This document shows, piece by piece, positions 54,009-63,780 of a stretch of 64,000 bases of DNA. The first letter of the stretch is position 1, and each line of letters begins with the position of its first letter. The stretch is from Dolichospermum sp. FACHB-1091 (GTDB lineage Bacteria; Cyanobacteriota; Cyanobacteriia; Cyanobacteriales; Nostocaceae): positions 185,613-249,612 of the forward strand of contig NZ_JACJSB010000003.1 of the NCBI RefSeq assembly GCF_014697585.1, given 5' to 3'. Position numbers and translations under genes: made by a program. Below the pieces are notes generated by a model. The model was not told the DNA's origin. It was given only the letters and a program-made list of their open reading frames with translations, and did no database searches.

Positions 54009-56825
54009 ATGAAAAGCTACAGCACGAATATATTAAAAGAAATACCCCTGAGATTAGTCCTAATTATTCCCTTTGTATTGCAAATTGTCGGGGCTGTGGG
54101 GTTAGTTGGTTATCTTTCATACTATACTGGGGAAAAGGTAGTAGAGAATATGGCTAAAGAATTGATCACAGAAATTTCTGACCACATTGATCACAGTCTA
54201 GATGATTATTTGGAACACTTAATACAAACTAGCGAAAATAATGTGGCTCTGATCAAATTAGGTATTATGAATTATCAGGATTTAGCCACAGTAAAAAACT
54301 ATTTTTGGCGGCACTTACAAATAGTTGATCACATAAATGATGTTGCCATTGCTACAGAGAAAAACAGATTTTTGGCAGTAGCTAAACAAAAAGATGGATC
54401 TGGGATGATTATTCTCAGAGATCAGTCAACTAATTATAAATGGAATACCTACTTCACTGACAATCTAGGGAATTACGATCAGTCTAAAAATATCATTAAT
54501 TCTCAAACCGAACCCTCGGAAGATACTCGATCAAGTCATTGGTATCAAGCAGCGAAAAATGCAGCAGGAGAGGGAATTTGGGACTTTATTGTTTCAAGAA
54601 ATAACCACAATGAACCAACTTTAATTATTGCCTATTTATTAGCATTCTTTGATCAGAATAATACTTTTCAGGGAGTTGTTAGTACCTCTATTCCTCTATC
54701 TCAACTAGAGGATTTCCTGCGAAAATTGAAAATAGCTAAGACAGGTCAAGCTTTTATTTTAGAACGGAGCGGGTTATTAGTTGCTAGTTCCACTGGTGAA
54801 GATCCTTTTCTTTTAGGTTTATCAACCTCTTTCAATTTTTCTAAACCAGATAATTTGAGTAAATACAGATTAAATACACTGAACAGTCGTAACGATCTAA
54901 CTCGGGAAACAACTCAAAACCTATTAGCACATTTCCAGGGAATTGAGCGAATAACAACAAAACAAAACCTGATCTTTGTATCCAAAAATGGGCAACGGCA
55001 TTTTGTCGAAGTTATACCAGCGTCGGTTGATAGAAATTTAGATTGGCTAACAGTTGTTGTGATTCCTGAAACCGATTTTTTTGAAGAAATTAAGAAAAAT
55101 ATTGATTTGACCATTGTATTGTGTGGTCTAACTCTACTGATTAGCACGGGGATGGGTTTTCTCACCACTAGATGTGTAAATAAATCCATTCTACAGTTAA
55201 ATAAAGCCACCCAAGCTCTAGAACTGGCCAACTGTCAACCATTTTGGAGAGAATCAGATATTGCTTTAATGGAAGTTAAATGTATTAAAGAATTGGTAAA
55301 TCTGTCCAATTCCTTCAAGAGAATGGCTATTCAATTACAATCATCTCTGATAACTTTGGAAGAGCGAGTTGAAGAAAGAACCGCAGAATTAGTCATTGCT
55401 AAAGAAAAAGCCGAAATAGCAAATCAAGCCAAAAGCGAGTTTCTTGCTAACATGAGCCACGAATTGCGTACACCCCTAAATGGCATTTTAGGCTATGCCC
55501 AGATTTTGAGCCGGACACAACTTACTCAGGAGCAACAGCGGGGAATTACTGTGATTTATCAATGTGGTAATCATTTACTCACCCTGATTAACGATGTCCT
55601 TGATATTGCCAAAATTGAAGCCCGGAAAATGGAACTTGATCCTGTACCTTGTTATTTACCATCTTTATTACAAGGAGTAGCAGAAATTGCCAGAATTAAA
55701 GCAGAGGAAAAAAGCCTAGATTTTATTGACGAATTAGCAGAAAATATGCCATCAGGAGTTATTATAGATGAAAAGCGGGTTAGACAAGTTTTGCTAAATC
55801 TCTTGAACAATGCCATCAAGTTTACAAATAGAGGACAAGTTATTTTTAGAGTTATTATTAATGATAATGATATAAAAACATTGACATCCTCTTTTGTGAA
55901 AATAAAGTTTCAGGTTGAAGATACTGGAATTGGTATGAATTGCGAGGAATTAAAAAGAATTTTTCTACCTTTTGAACAGACGGGAACATCTAAACAAAAA
56001 ACCGAAGGAACTGGGTTAGGTTTAGCAATTAGCAAAAGTCTTGTAGAAATGATGGGTAGTCACCTGGAAGTTAAAAGTAAATTGGGAATTGGTACTTTAT
56101 TTGAATTTGAGATCCAGTGTTCTTTAGCTGATAACTGGGCTAAAGCCAATACTCGGACTAATTTAGGCGAAATTGTGGGATATTCTGGCCGGCGTAGACA
56201 AATTTTAGTAGTTGATGATCGTTGGGAAAATCGCTCTGTAATCGTTAGTTTACTTGCTCCCTTGGGTTTTGTAGTTATAGAAGCCAAACATGGTGAAGAA
56301 GCTTTACAAAAGGCTATAGAAAATCCTCCTGATCTGATAATTTCTGACCTAAAAATGCCGATTATGGACGGGTGGGAAATGCTGACTCAAATACGTGAAT
56401 TAGCCGATTTGAGAAACACAATCGTGATTATTTCTTCTGCTAGTGTATTTGATACAGACCGTCAAAAAAGCTTGGCTGCTGGTGGACAGGGTTTTCTACC
56501 TAAACCAGTAAAAGCAGAAGAACTTTATTGGATATTAGCCCAACAACTTCATTTAAATTGGATTTATGCAGAGACTGTCGTAACCGACACTCAATCATCG
56601 GTGAAAATTACCAACACAGAAATGGTTGTGCCACCAGCCTCGGATTTAGCCATATTGCTAGAATATGCTATGCAAGGACAAATTAGGGAACTACAGCAAG
56701 AGCTAAACCGCGTGGAGCAAAGCGGTGAAATCTACCGCCCCTTTATAGATAAAATGACTTTGATGCTGCGGGGATATAAAATTGTTAAGATCCGTGAGTT
56801 TCTGCAAAATGTCAGTAAACAATAG
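54009..56825 (+). CDS. Membrane hybrid histidine kinase with Cache-type sensor
   Basis: 938 residues. Membrane helix 1 ([24 protein letters not shown], about 17-40), a periplasmic dCache-like domain (about 45-360), helix 2 ([19 protein letters not shown]), a linker/HAMP-like region and coiled coil, His[22 protein letters not shown] (His484), HATPase ([24 protein letters not shown]) and a C-terminal receiver [16 protein letters not shown] (Asp780). It senses a small extracellular molecule and phosphorylates itself, then its own receiver. The conserved tail after the receiver ([22 protein letters not shown]) is common in cyanobacterial kinases. Next is the receiver-kinase at 56975, same strand; a phosphorelay with it is possible. 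Confidence 0.93.
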   Translation: MKSYSTNILKEIPLRLVLIIPFVLQIVGAVGLVGYLSYYTGEKVVENMAKELITEISDHIDHSLDDYLEHLIQTSENNVALIKLGIMNYQDLATVKNYFWRHLQIVDHINDVAIATEKNRFLAVAKQKDGSGMIILRDQSTNYKWNTYFTDNLGNYDQSKNIINSQTEPSEDTRSSHWYQAAKNAAGEGIWDFIVSRNNHNEPTLIIAYLLAFFDQNNTFQGVVSTSIPLSQLEDFLRKLKIAKTGQAFILERSGLLVASSTGEDPFLLGLSTSFNFSKPDNLSKYRLNTLNSRNDLTRETTQNLLAHFQGIERITTKQNLIFVSKNGQRHFVEVIPASVDRNLDWLTVVVIPETDFFEEIKKNIDLTIVLCGLTLLISTGMGFLTTRCVNKSILQLNKATQALELANCQPFWRESDIALMEVKCIKELVNLSNSFKRMAIQLQSSLITLEERVEERTAELVIAKEKAEIANQAKSEFLANMSHELRTPLNGILGYAQILSRTQLTQEQQRGITVIYQCGNHLLTLINDVLDIAKIEARKMELDPVPCYLPSLLQGVAEIARIKAEEKSLDFIDELAENMPSGVIIDEKRVRQVLLNLLNNAIKFTNRGQVIFRVIINDNDIKTLTSSFVKIKFQVEDTGIGMNCEELKRIFLPFEQTGTSKQKTEGTGLGLAISKSLVEMMGSHLEVKSKLGIGTLFEFEIQCSLADNWAKANTRTNLGEIVGYSGRRRQILVVDDRWENRSVIVSLLAPLGFVVIEAKHGEEALQKAIENPPDLIISDLKMPIMDGWEMLTQIRELADLRNTIVIISSASVFDTDRQKSLAAGGQGFLPKPVKAEELYWILAQQLHLNWIYAETVVTDTQSSVKITNTEMVVPPASDLAILLEYAMQGQIRELQQELNRVEQSGEIYRPFIDKMTLMLRGYKIVKIREFLQNVSKQ

Positions 56826-56974
56826 ACCTCTTTTCCTAAATAGTGTACTCTAGAAAGGAGAATGATTAAATTAAAAACATCTCTAGGATAATTTAAGAAA
56901 ATACATATTAAAACTTAGTGTATCTCTAGTCAACAGAATACCATTCATAATTGATAAATCATAAGGAACAGATT

Positions 56975-58180
56975 TTGGAAACTTTACCTGGACAGTTCAC
57001 AATCTTAGTAGTTGATGACAATCCTACCAATTTAGAAATTCTTGATCGTGCTTTGACTCAAGCAGGTTACAAAGTGCGAATCGAAGCAGAGGGGTTAAAT
57101 GTGATGAAACAAGCCAGTTTGAGTATTCCTGATTTAATCCTATTGGATATTATGTTACCTGATCTGAGCGGATTTGAGGTTTGTCAACAATTGAAAGCCG
57201 ATCCCTTGACTAAGTCTATACCTGTAATTTTTATGACCGCTCTGGCTGATACTGTTGATAAAATTAAAGGGTTAAATTTAGGTGCTGTGGACTATATAAC
57301 TAAGCCATTTCAAAAACAGGAATTACTTGCTCGTGTGCGTGGACATTTGCATTTACGACAATTAACTAAAACTTTAGAAATCCAGAATCAACAACTCATA
57401 GAAATGAAAAATGAGCTAGAAAATCGCGTTGCTGAACGGACAGCAGAATTAAGTCAGGCTCTAGAAAAAGAAAAGGAAGTAAATCAATTAAAATCCCGGT
57501 TCATTACCATGGCCTCCCACGAGTTTCGCACTCCTTTAGCGATTATTTCTTCATCATCGGGTATTTTACAAAATTTTAGCGATCGCCTCAGTGAAAAAAG
57601 AAAACAGGAACATCTAGAAACAATCCAAAATACAATCAAGCATATCATTCAAATCCTTGATGATGTCCTGATGATTAACCAAGCTGAAGCTGAAAAAATA
57701 GAAGTAAAGCTAGAGCCATTAGATATCATTAAGTTCTGTCGTCATCTGAAGGAGGAAATAGAAGCTAGTTTTACCTCCCATCAAATTGATTTTTATATAG
57801 ATTTAGGTGATGAAATTTTCAGCAATTATCAGATTGTTCAGGCAGACAAAAAACTTTTGAGGCAAATTATAACCAACCTCCTGACTAATGCTATTAAGTA
57901 TTCTCCTGATCACGATTTAGTTAACTTTAGTTTGTCTAAGAAAGATGACAAATTGATCTTTAAAATTAGTGATTATGGTATTGGTATTCCTGAAGCAGAC
58001 CAAGTTCATTTATTTGAGTATTTTCAGCGCGGGTCTAATGTCGGGACACTTCCTGGTACAGGTTTAGGTTTGTCCATAGTCAAAAAATGTGTGGATTTGC
58101 ACCAAGGAGAAATTAGTTTGTATAGTGAATTAGGAAAGGGAACGGTATTTACAGTAATTATTCCCTTTTTAAAGGGGTGA
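56975..58180 (+). CDS. Receiver-histidine kinase hybrid (REC-HisKA-HATPase)
   Basis: About 401 residues from TTG 56975, preceded by AAGGA at a good distance; another TTG at 56951 lacks one. Receiver with VVDDNPTN, LILLDIMLPDLSG (acceptor Asp near 56) and ITKPFQ; a coiled coil at about 130-165; HisKA TMASHEFRTPLAIISS; HATPase with NAIKYSPDH, DYGIGIP and GTGLGLSI. No membrane helix. Follows the large hybrid kinase on the same strand with a gap of about 149 bases. This is the same receiver-first layout as the pair at 31280-33725. Confidence 0.92.
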   Translation: METLPGQFTILVVDDNPTNLEILDRALTQAGYKVRIEAEGLNVMKQASLSIPDLILLDIMLPDLSGFEVCQQLKADPLTKSIPVIFMTALADTVDKIKGLNLGAVDYITKPFQKQELLARVRGHLHLRQLTKTLEIQNQQLIEMKNELENRVAERTAELSQALEKEKEVNQLKSRFITMASHEFRTPLAIISSSSGILQNFSDRLSEKRKQEHLETIQNTIKHIIQILDDVLMINQAEAEKIEVKLEPLDIIKFCRHLKEEIEASFTSHQIDFYIDLGDEIFSNYQIVQADKKLLRQIITNLLTNAIKYSPDHDLVNFSLSKKDDKLIFKISDYGIGIPEADQVHLFEYFQRGSNVGTLPGTGLGLSIVKKCVDLHQGEISLYSELGKGTVFTVIIPFLKG

Positions 58181-58192
58181 AAATTTCAGGTC

Positions 58193-59212
58193 TTAAAAAT
58201 CAGCATTAAAATCAGCATTTTTCCTGTGATTATAGGAAAAAATGATCCAAATCCAGTTTCCTTGTACTATGGCTGTCACACCACCAGGAAAGGGATCTGT
58301 TTGGGAACGATTGGGGGCTGTAATTAAAGCTGTTAGTTTTTCAATGTGTTCAAAGTTGGGAGCGTCAGGTAGTATTTCTTGGAGTACCTGACGCATCACC
58401 CGACGTTGCACTGCTAAGGGTACTTTTTGTAAGATTCGCCTATCAATATGTAAATCCTGTTTTTCACCCTTTACCGTGGCTTCCAGCCGCCAATGACGGG
58501 CTGTTTGTTCTAAATATTCTACCTCTGCTTGGAATAGTTCTGCTGTTTGAGCTAAATTTGCTTCTACTTGGGGGTGGAAATTTTCTTTTAAGTATGGTAT
58601 CAATTCTTGACGAATCCGGTTTCGCGCATATTGTAAATTTTGATTAGTGGAATCTTCCCAAATGGGTAAATTAAATTCTTGGCAAAATTGCTCAGTTTGG
58701 CTGCGGGTAATTTCTAATAATGGACGGACTAAGATAATGTTATCAGTGAGCGGCCTTTGCCAACTTAAAGCTTGTAAACCATCAGCACCACTACCACGAA
58801 TCAAGTTATATAAAAGAGTTTCCGCGCGATCGCTGGCGGTATGTCCAGTGATAATATATTTATAATCATGAATTTCGGCGATTTTAGTTAAAGCTTGATA
58901 TCGCCAGTTTCTGGCTGTAGCTTCACTCTTAACAGGTTCATTAGCCGTTTCTAGATAAAAGGGTATATGCCAATTTTGTGCTAAATTTTCGACATGATGA
59001 GCATTAGCCAGTGAATCTTCACGCCAACAATGATCACAATGGGCTATAGCTAAATTCCATCCCCATTTAGGTTGTAGATCTAATACTAACTTAATTAAGC
59101 ATAAAGAATCTTGTCCACCAGAAACTGCAACTAATAGCCGTTGATTACGCTCCAATAGATGACGGGAGTGGATGGTACGATGTATTTTAGCGTGGAGGGG
59201 AGTCCATGTCAT
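58193..59212 (-). CDS. tilS: tRNA(Ile)-lysidine synthase
   Basis: About 339 residues from ATG 59212; a TTG at 59224 is the upstream alternative. PP-loop LVAVSGGQDSLCL (SGGxDS) near residue 25, then AIAHCDHCWREDSLANAHHV, ITGHTASDRAETLLYNLIRGSG (the second PP-loop signature) and RNRIRQELIPYLKENF. It adds lysine to C34 of the CAU-anticodon isoleucine tRNA using ATP, which switches its codon from AUG to AUA. The length is that of the short form, lacking the full C-terminal domain of the E. coli enzyme. Stop is convergent with the receiver-kinase gene with a 12-base gap. Confidence 0.95.
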   Translation of the reverse strand: MTWTPLHAKIHRTIHSRHLLERNQRLLVAVSGGQDSLCLIKLVLDLQPKWGWNLAIAHCDHCWREDSLANAHHVENLAQNWHIPFYLETANEPVKSEATARNWRYQALTKIAEIHDYKYIITGHTASDRAETLLYNLIRGSGADGLQALSWQRPLTDNIILVRPLLEITRSQTEQFCQEFNLPIWEDSTNQNLQYARNRIRQELIPYLKENFHPQVEANLAQTAELFQAEVEYLEQTARHWRLEATVKGEKQDLHIDRRILQKVPLAVQRRVMRQVLQEILPDAPNFEHIEKLTALITAPNRSQTDPFPGGVTAIVQGNWIWIIFSYNHRKNADFNADF

Positions 59213-59277
59213 GAGAGTTTTCAATAATTTGATCTCAATTTAAACGTAAATACGTAAATAATTTAAGTTCTTAAATA

Positions 59278-60207
59278 TCAGACATTAAAATCATTACCAT
59301 CTTGCTGATTGACAATCAATCTTAAAACTGATAAAACTAAAATTATTAAAAATAGTACCAAACCGATAGTACAAGCATAACTAATTTCTAAATTACCAAA
59401 TGCTTGTTCATATAAATAATAAACAATTGTCTTGGAACTGTTGAGAGGTCCACCTTGAGTCATGATATAAACTTCTTCAAAAACTTTTGTAGCAGCAATA
59501 GAAGAAATTACAGCTACTAAGGCTAAATAAGGTTTCATTAATGGTAGAGTAATATCCCAATGTTTACGAATACTATCAGAACCATCAATAGCAGCAGCTT
59601 CATAAATATCAGCGGGAATAGATTGTAATCCCGCTAAGTAAATTACCATGTAGTAGCCTAAACCTTTCCAAATTGTTACGGCCATGACACTAGCTAAGGA
59701 AATGGGAACAATTCCTAATATCTTATCTGGACTTGTTAACCAGGGAATTCCTTCGGGAAAAATCCCTAGAGTTTTGAGAATTTGATTAAGTAGTCCGGTT
59801 TCTGCATACAACCATTTCCAAGCTATTCCTGCGACTACCATGGAAATTACAACTGGTGTATAATATGCTGTTCTAAACCAATTCATTCCCCGCAGTTTCT
59901 GATTCACCAAAATTGCTAAAACCAGGGGTAAAAATACTAAAATTGGGACAACACCAATTAAATAAAGAAAAGTGTTTTCTAAAGTTTGCCAGAAAACCGT
60001 ATCTTTCCATAAACGCAGAAAATTTTTCCCACCTACCCACTGGGGTATATCTCCTATATTTTCATAGCTGGTAAAGCTGAGATAAAAGGCTTGAATTGCT
60101 GGATAAAAGACCGTAAATGTTAAAATAATTAAAGCGGGTAATAAAAATAAATATGGTGTAGTTTTCTGTTTAATTAAAATCCATTGTTTTGGCGTTAGTT
60201 CAGGCAT
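59278..60207 (-). CDS. Sugar ABC transporter permease, MalF/UgpA type
   Basis: 309 residues with six membrane helices. EAA loop: YEAAAIDGSDSIRKHWDITLP near residue 207. N-terminus TPYLFLLPALIILTFTVFYPAIQAFYLSFTSY is typical of CUT1 MalF-type subunits without the large periplasmic loop. It pairs in principle with the MalG-type subunit at 36395-37231. No binding protein or ATPase is close. Upstream of tilS by 65 bases on the same strand. Confidence 0.9.
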   Translation of the reverse strand: MPELTPKQWILIKQKTTPYLFLLPALIILTFTVFYPAIQAFYLSFTSYENIGDIPQWVGGKNFLRLWKDTVFWQTLENTFLYLIGVVPILVFLPLVLAILVNQKLRGMNWFRTAYYTPVVISMVVAGIAWKWLYAETGLLNQILKTLGIFPEGIPWLTSPDKILGIVPISLASVMAVTIWKGLGYYMVIYLAGLQSIPADIYEAAAIDGSDSIRKHWDITLPLMKPYLALVAVISSIAATKVFEEVYIMTQGGPLNSSKTIVYYLYEQAFGNLEISYACTIGLVLFLIILVLSVLRLIVNQQDGNDFNV

Positions 60208-60290
60208 ATAATTAGTGGTAGATGTTGAATATTGATTTCTAATCTGCTATATTTGTAACTTATATCAGAGAATAGGAAATTAATTAAATC

Positions 60291-60379
60291 TAGGACTTAT
60301 GCAAAATATCTCTGAAATCTTCTTTCCTTCGTGTTCTTTGTTTCTTCGTGGTTCATTCCTAACTCCTGTATAAGTCCTA
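60291..60379. mobile_element. 89-bp MITE-like element with perfect 10-bp inverted ends
   Basis: TAGGACTTAT (60291-60300) and ATAAGTCCTA (60370-60379) are perfect inverted ends around a pyrimidine-rich centre (CTTCTTTCCTTCGTGTTC). It encodes nothing and lies between the permease and psiE. A related centre without clear ends is present around 20170 upstream of kaiA. Confidence 0.7.
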
Positions 60380-60410
60380 AAATGATTCTTTTCCCATTCT
60401 CCAAATAGAA

Positions 60411-60887
60411 TTATGATTCTGGTTCTAGTTCAATTATTTGATGTTTGCCAATTTTCATCTGTTCTGATAAAGTAGTCATCCAAGGTAAAGCCAGAAAAAT
60501 TCCTGCTAAAACTAATAGGAATATAGAAAGTCCAAAAAGTTGATTCAGGGGAATTTCTAATACACCACGTAAGATCACTTCTCGCAAAGCGGAAACTATA
60601 GTAATTTCTACCGCTGCACCTACGGAAATACTTCGTTCTTGCAGATAATCAACTAACAACCGAAACAGTTCTACTAAGATGAGAATAAACAAAATGTCAG
60701 ATGTTACCTGTCGTATATCTAAGGGACGTAAAAAAGATAAAAACATATCCCCTAGTCGAATCAGCATGACACAAAATAAACCCACGCACAGAGAAATAAC
60801 AATAATATCCTGAAAAATCTCTAAATTACGAACAATTCTATCACGTTTAAACCAATTATTGACTTCTATAATTATCCACTTTGGCAT
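60411..60887 (-). CDS. PsiE-family membrane protein
   Basis: 158 residues with four hydrophobic helices: DIIVISLCVGLFCVMLIRL, ILFILILVELFRLLVDYL, a third weaker one near EITIVSALREVILRG, and LSIFLLVLAGIFLALPW. The conserved segment FILILVELFRLLVDYLQERSISVG and ALREVILRGV match the phosphate-starvation-inducible PsiE family. Function unknown; the family name comes from E. coli regulation. A nested palindrome lies 192-255 bases upstream of the start. Confidence 0.85.
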   Translation of the reverse strand: MPKWIIIEVNNWFKRDRIVRNLEIFQDIIVISLCVGLFCVMLIRLGDMFLSFLRPLDIRQVTSDILFILILVELFRLLVDYLQERSISVGAAVEITIVSALREVILRGVLEIPLNQLFGLSIFLLVLAGIFLALPWMTTLSEQMKIGKHQIIELEPES

Positions 60888-61078
60888 GGTATTTCTCAGA
60901 AAATATAGATAAATCTATTTTAACGATTAACCATTAAACCAATCTTAATAGATTCTTATTTAATTTGAGAAAACCTTCTCATATTAATTTTCTAATTTGC
61001 CATAAACAGGCGCAAAATCATACACCCTCATATTACCACAAAAAGTCAAGATGTCAATACCCTAGTAAAATCGTGGGA

Positions 61079-61142
61079 TTATTGACATTATTCTCAATAA
61101 TATTGAGAATGAACTCATATTTTTGTCAATAAACATAGAGAT
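61079..61142. promoter_or_regulatory. Nested palindrome, possible operator (Fur-like)
   Basis: An inner palindrome ATTCTCAA, 5 bases, TTGAGAAT (61090-61110) is enclosed by TTATTGACA (61079-61087) and TTGTCAATAA (61133-61142). The AT-rich inner half-sites recall Fur-type boxes. It lies between psiE (start 60887) and tRNA-Asn, and neither gene is known to need iron control. Alternatively it is a small repeat. Confidence 0.4.
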
Positions 61143-61349
61143 TACCTTTTTTTGTAAAAGACTGATTTGAAAAACTTATCATTCTCTTGCACCCAGGGAC
61201 GCACAATGGTCTGAATCAAGAGTTAACAAAAACGCTTAAACAAGGAAATAAAAAACTATAATTGACCTACTACTTTATCCTTTAGTTAGAAATTAAGAAG
61301 TATGTCAATTAAAAATTTTGCAGGAGCAAGGAACTGCCCCTAATTTAAA

Positions 61350-61421
<72 letters not shown>

Positions 61422-61580
61422 AAGCTCTTAACTTTAATCATAATAAACCACAATTCAAATTAATGCAAGAGGTTTTGAAAAAATTTTTGAACTTTTTTTT
61501 AGTGGCTGGGAAAATATCCAGATTAAAATACCCCAAACCCTTTCTATTGATGACGTTCAGAGTTTTTTGAATTTTGAAAT

Positions 61581-62129
61581 TTATAATCCCATGCGGAGTT
61601 CAGCCAACCGTTCTCTGGCTTTAGCATCAATGGCATTGGCCAGAAATCTACTTTTAGGTTGTTTTTTGGACTGATACCTATGACGCATCCTACATACTGT
61701 AGTTTCTACTTCACCACATAGTTGATGCGCTGACAACCATTCCGCACCATAGCCCTGAACCGTTAACTGCTGCGCTCGATCTGATGTAGCGACAATCATG
61801 CGAGAAATTAAAGATTGGGCTATTTGGTGACGGAGAGACGCACAGGTTTTTTCTATATAGGTATCTGCGGTCTGGCCAAAATCCGTATAATAGACTGTTA
61901 AAAATTCTGTAATGGTTTCTCTGTTGCTAGGGGTGTTTTGATACTGAGCATCAAAGACAACTTGAGTTTCATAGCCTTGGAAGGCACTATAATTAGTCAT
62001 GGCTGCTACTAACTCTCCCCGTGCGGCTTCCAGCCCAACATGGTCACGGGTTTTTTTCAAGCAAGGCCAAGCGCCTATAATATTGTAGCCGTCTACTAAT
62101 AGCACGGCTGAGACGATGGAAGAGGGCAT
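61581..62129 (-). CDS. NYN-domain protein, YacP/Rae1-like RNase candidate
   Basis: 182 residues. Starts AVLLVDGYNIIGAWP, the PIN-like NYN signature with the first Asp, then EAARGELVAAMTNYSAFQG, TQVVFDAQ, TDFGQTADTYIEK with the central acidic residues, and MIVATSDRAQQ with the C-terminal Asp. A basic tail (YQSKKQPKSRFLA) could bind RNA. Rae1/YacP proteins are ribosome-associated endoribonucleases. Cytoplasmic; starts 416 bases from the next gene. Confidence 0.85.
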   Translation of the reverse strand: MPSSIVSAVLLVDGYNIIGAWPCLKKTRDHVGLEAARGELVAAMTNYSAFQGYETQVVFDAQYQNTPSNRETITEFLTVYYTDFGQTADTYIEKTCASLRHQIAQSLISRMIVATSDRAQQLTVQGYGAEWLSAHQLCGEVETTVCRMRHRYQSKKQPKSRFLANAIDAKARERLAELRMGL

Positions 62130-62368
62130 GGTTTTTTATCACAATTATCTAGAGTTAACAAAAATCATTCATAAGACTTATAGTAAATGAAGCATTGCTT
62201 GTAACTTTATGTTACAAAAAATAAAAAATCCGGCCTTGAGTCAAAATTCAACCTGAAGATAGAAGTCATAATTGGGAAAATGCCTATTAATATCAGGCTT
62301 GTTGCCATTCCTGATCCAGAGAAATCAATAATTTTTCCGAGTTTTGAAAAGCTTCTGTTTGACCAGAC

Positions 62369-62415
62369 TAAAAAACCAGATACCTCTACAGCATCCTGTA
62401 TTGTGGTATCTGGTT
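62369..62415 (-). terminator. Rho-independent terminator of the ABC ATPase-UPF0367 unit
   Basis: On the minus strand: AACCAGATAC, loop, GTATCTGGTT, then a run of T. A perfect 10-bp stem 130 bases beyond the stop of the gene at 62546. The remainder of the 62130-62545 gap shows no gene. Confidence 0.8.
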
Positions 62416-62545
62416 ATTAAGGGTTTGCTAAAAAGTGTTTTTGTGGGGTCTAGGGGAACGAAGTTAGAGATCAGAAGGGGAATTTAAAAATTTTTTAGCA
62501 TCCTTCCCAATATTTATCTTGATTCTTGATGAGGATAAAATGAGT

Positions 62546-63223
62546 CTAGGATGAATAATGATTTTCTTGCATTAATCTCTGTTTGAGACGTTGTCCTTCA
62601 CCAATATCGACTAAACAACCCTTTTCTAATAAAAAAGCACCATCACAGTAATTTAACTCTTCTAAGCGATGAGTTACCCACAAAGCAGTAATTCCGCGAC
62701 TTTTGACTAGATTACGCACACTAACCACTAGATCAAGTTGACTCTCTGGATCTAATAAAGCAGTGGGTTCATCTAATAATAACAGATGACAGTGACGAGC
62801 GATCGCCCCAGCAATTGCTACTCTTTGTTTTTGTCCACCGGAAAGGGCATAAATAGGCCGTCGCTGTAAAGACAGTAAATTTACTGCATCTAAAGCTTCT
62901 TCTACCCTGGATTTTACTACATTAGGTAGTAACTTTTCCGCCACTAGTCCAAAAGCTACATCAGCACCAACCGTAGGCATAACTAGTTGATGATCAGGAT
63001 TTTGGAACACAAAGCCTACGGGGGGTAAAACCATAACTTGCCCAGATTGAGGTGTTAATAGTCCTACTATTAATCTCAATAGAGTAGATTTACCACTACC
63101 GTTTGTTCCCAAAAGCATCCAAAATTCCCCTTTAGGTACTTGCAGAGAGCAAGATCTGATCACCTGCTCTCCATTAGGCCAAAAGAAGTTTAAATTATTA
63201 ACTTCGATGCCTACTGCTGTCAT
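62546..63223 (-). CDS. ABC transporter ATPase, ECF/CbiO-like
   Basis: 225 residues, a complete single ATPase. Walker A LGTNGSGKSTLL at about 38-49, Q-loop GFVFQNPDHQLV, signature ALSGGQKQR near 130, Walker B LLLLDEPTALLD and switch His in WVTHR. The Q-loop form FQNPDHQ is typical of the energy-coupling-factor (cobalt, biotin or other vitamin) branch. No transmembrane or substrate subunit is adjacent, so the transported compound is not known. Starts two bases after the stop of UPF0367 and is co-transcribed with it. Confidence 0.9.
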   Translation of the reverse strand: MTAVGIEVNNLNFFWPNGEQVIRSCSLQVPKGEFWMLLGTNGSGKSTLLRLIVGLLTPQSGQVMVLPPVGFVFQNPDHQLVMPTVGADVAFGLVAEKLLPNVVKSRVEEALDAVNLLSLQRRPIYALSGGQKQRVAIAGAIARHCHLLLLDEPTALLDPESQLDLVVSVRNLVKSRGITALWVTHRLEELNYCDGAFLLEKGCLVDIGEGQRLKQRLMQENHYSS

Positions 63224-63225
63224 GT

Positions 63226-63513
63226 TTATACCTTAGTTTCTTCAGCAGTAGTGAAAGCAGCAAAGCCGGGAGCTTTACCACTAGTGGTAGTTGGACCATC
63301 CTTCTGCACAATCTGGACTCCTGAAATTTCACTGGCACGGACAGCAATTTTTTTTTCTGTTTTCCCTTCGCACTTGAGTTCCACAATATCAGGGTTTCCA
63401 GAACGCATTGCCGCTAAAATCAGTTGATAGACCGCTTCGGCATCCTCAGTAGACTTACGTTGTACTGATATAGGGAAGGCAGTATTTCTGATGCTTAAGT
63501 CGATGGTAAACAT
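63226..63513 (-). CDS. UPF0367 family protein
   Basis: 95 residues. MFTIDLSIRNTAFPISVQRK, EDAEAVYQLILAAMRSGNPDIVELKCEGKTEKKIAV and SEISGVQIVQKDG are the marks of this small cyanobacterial family of unknown function. First gene of a two-gene unit with the ABC ATPase, with a two-base gap. Ends in a Ser/Gly-rich tail that is variable in the family. Confidence 0.88.
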   Translation of the reverse strand: MFTIDLSIRNTAFPISVQRKSTEDAEAVYQLILAAMRSGNPDIVELKCEGKTEKKIAVRASEISGVQIVQKDGPTTTSGKAPGFAAFTTAEETKV

Positions 63514-63780
63514 TTAGAACTAATCAATTTTCACTGTAGAACCCATTCTAGCGTCAGTTGTTAAGAATTTTCTGGACTACTTTTCTGTATCTCCAATCCC
63601 CAGATAAAATTTTTTTTTAGTCCACTAGCAAAATTAGAGATTTTCACCTATTATGATAGAAAGCGTAAAAAATTGTAAACTAGATTAACAATCTGGTTGA
63701 CTTTATGTAGAGGGCTAATTTTCGCCATTTACATACGCATAATATCCGTACTTATAAAACATTTTGGAGATTTACTCTCA
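63514..63780. promoter_or_regulatory. psbD leader and divergent promoter region
   Basis: 267 bases between UPF0367 (minus) and psbD (plus). GGAG at about 63765 lies 12 bases before the psbD ATG and is the likely ribosome-binding site. A pair of near -10-like sequences (CTATTATGAT at 63648-63657, ATAATAT at 63740) is present but I cannot choose between them. No small reading frame is supported. Confidence 0.5.
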
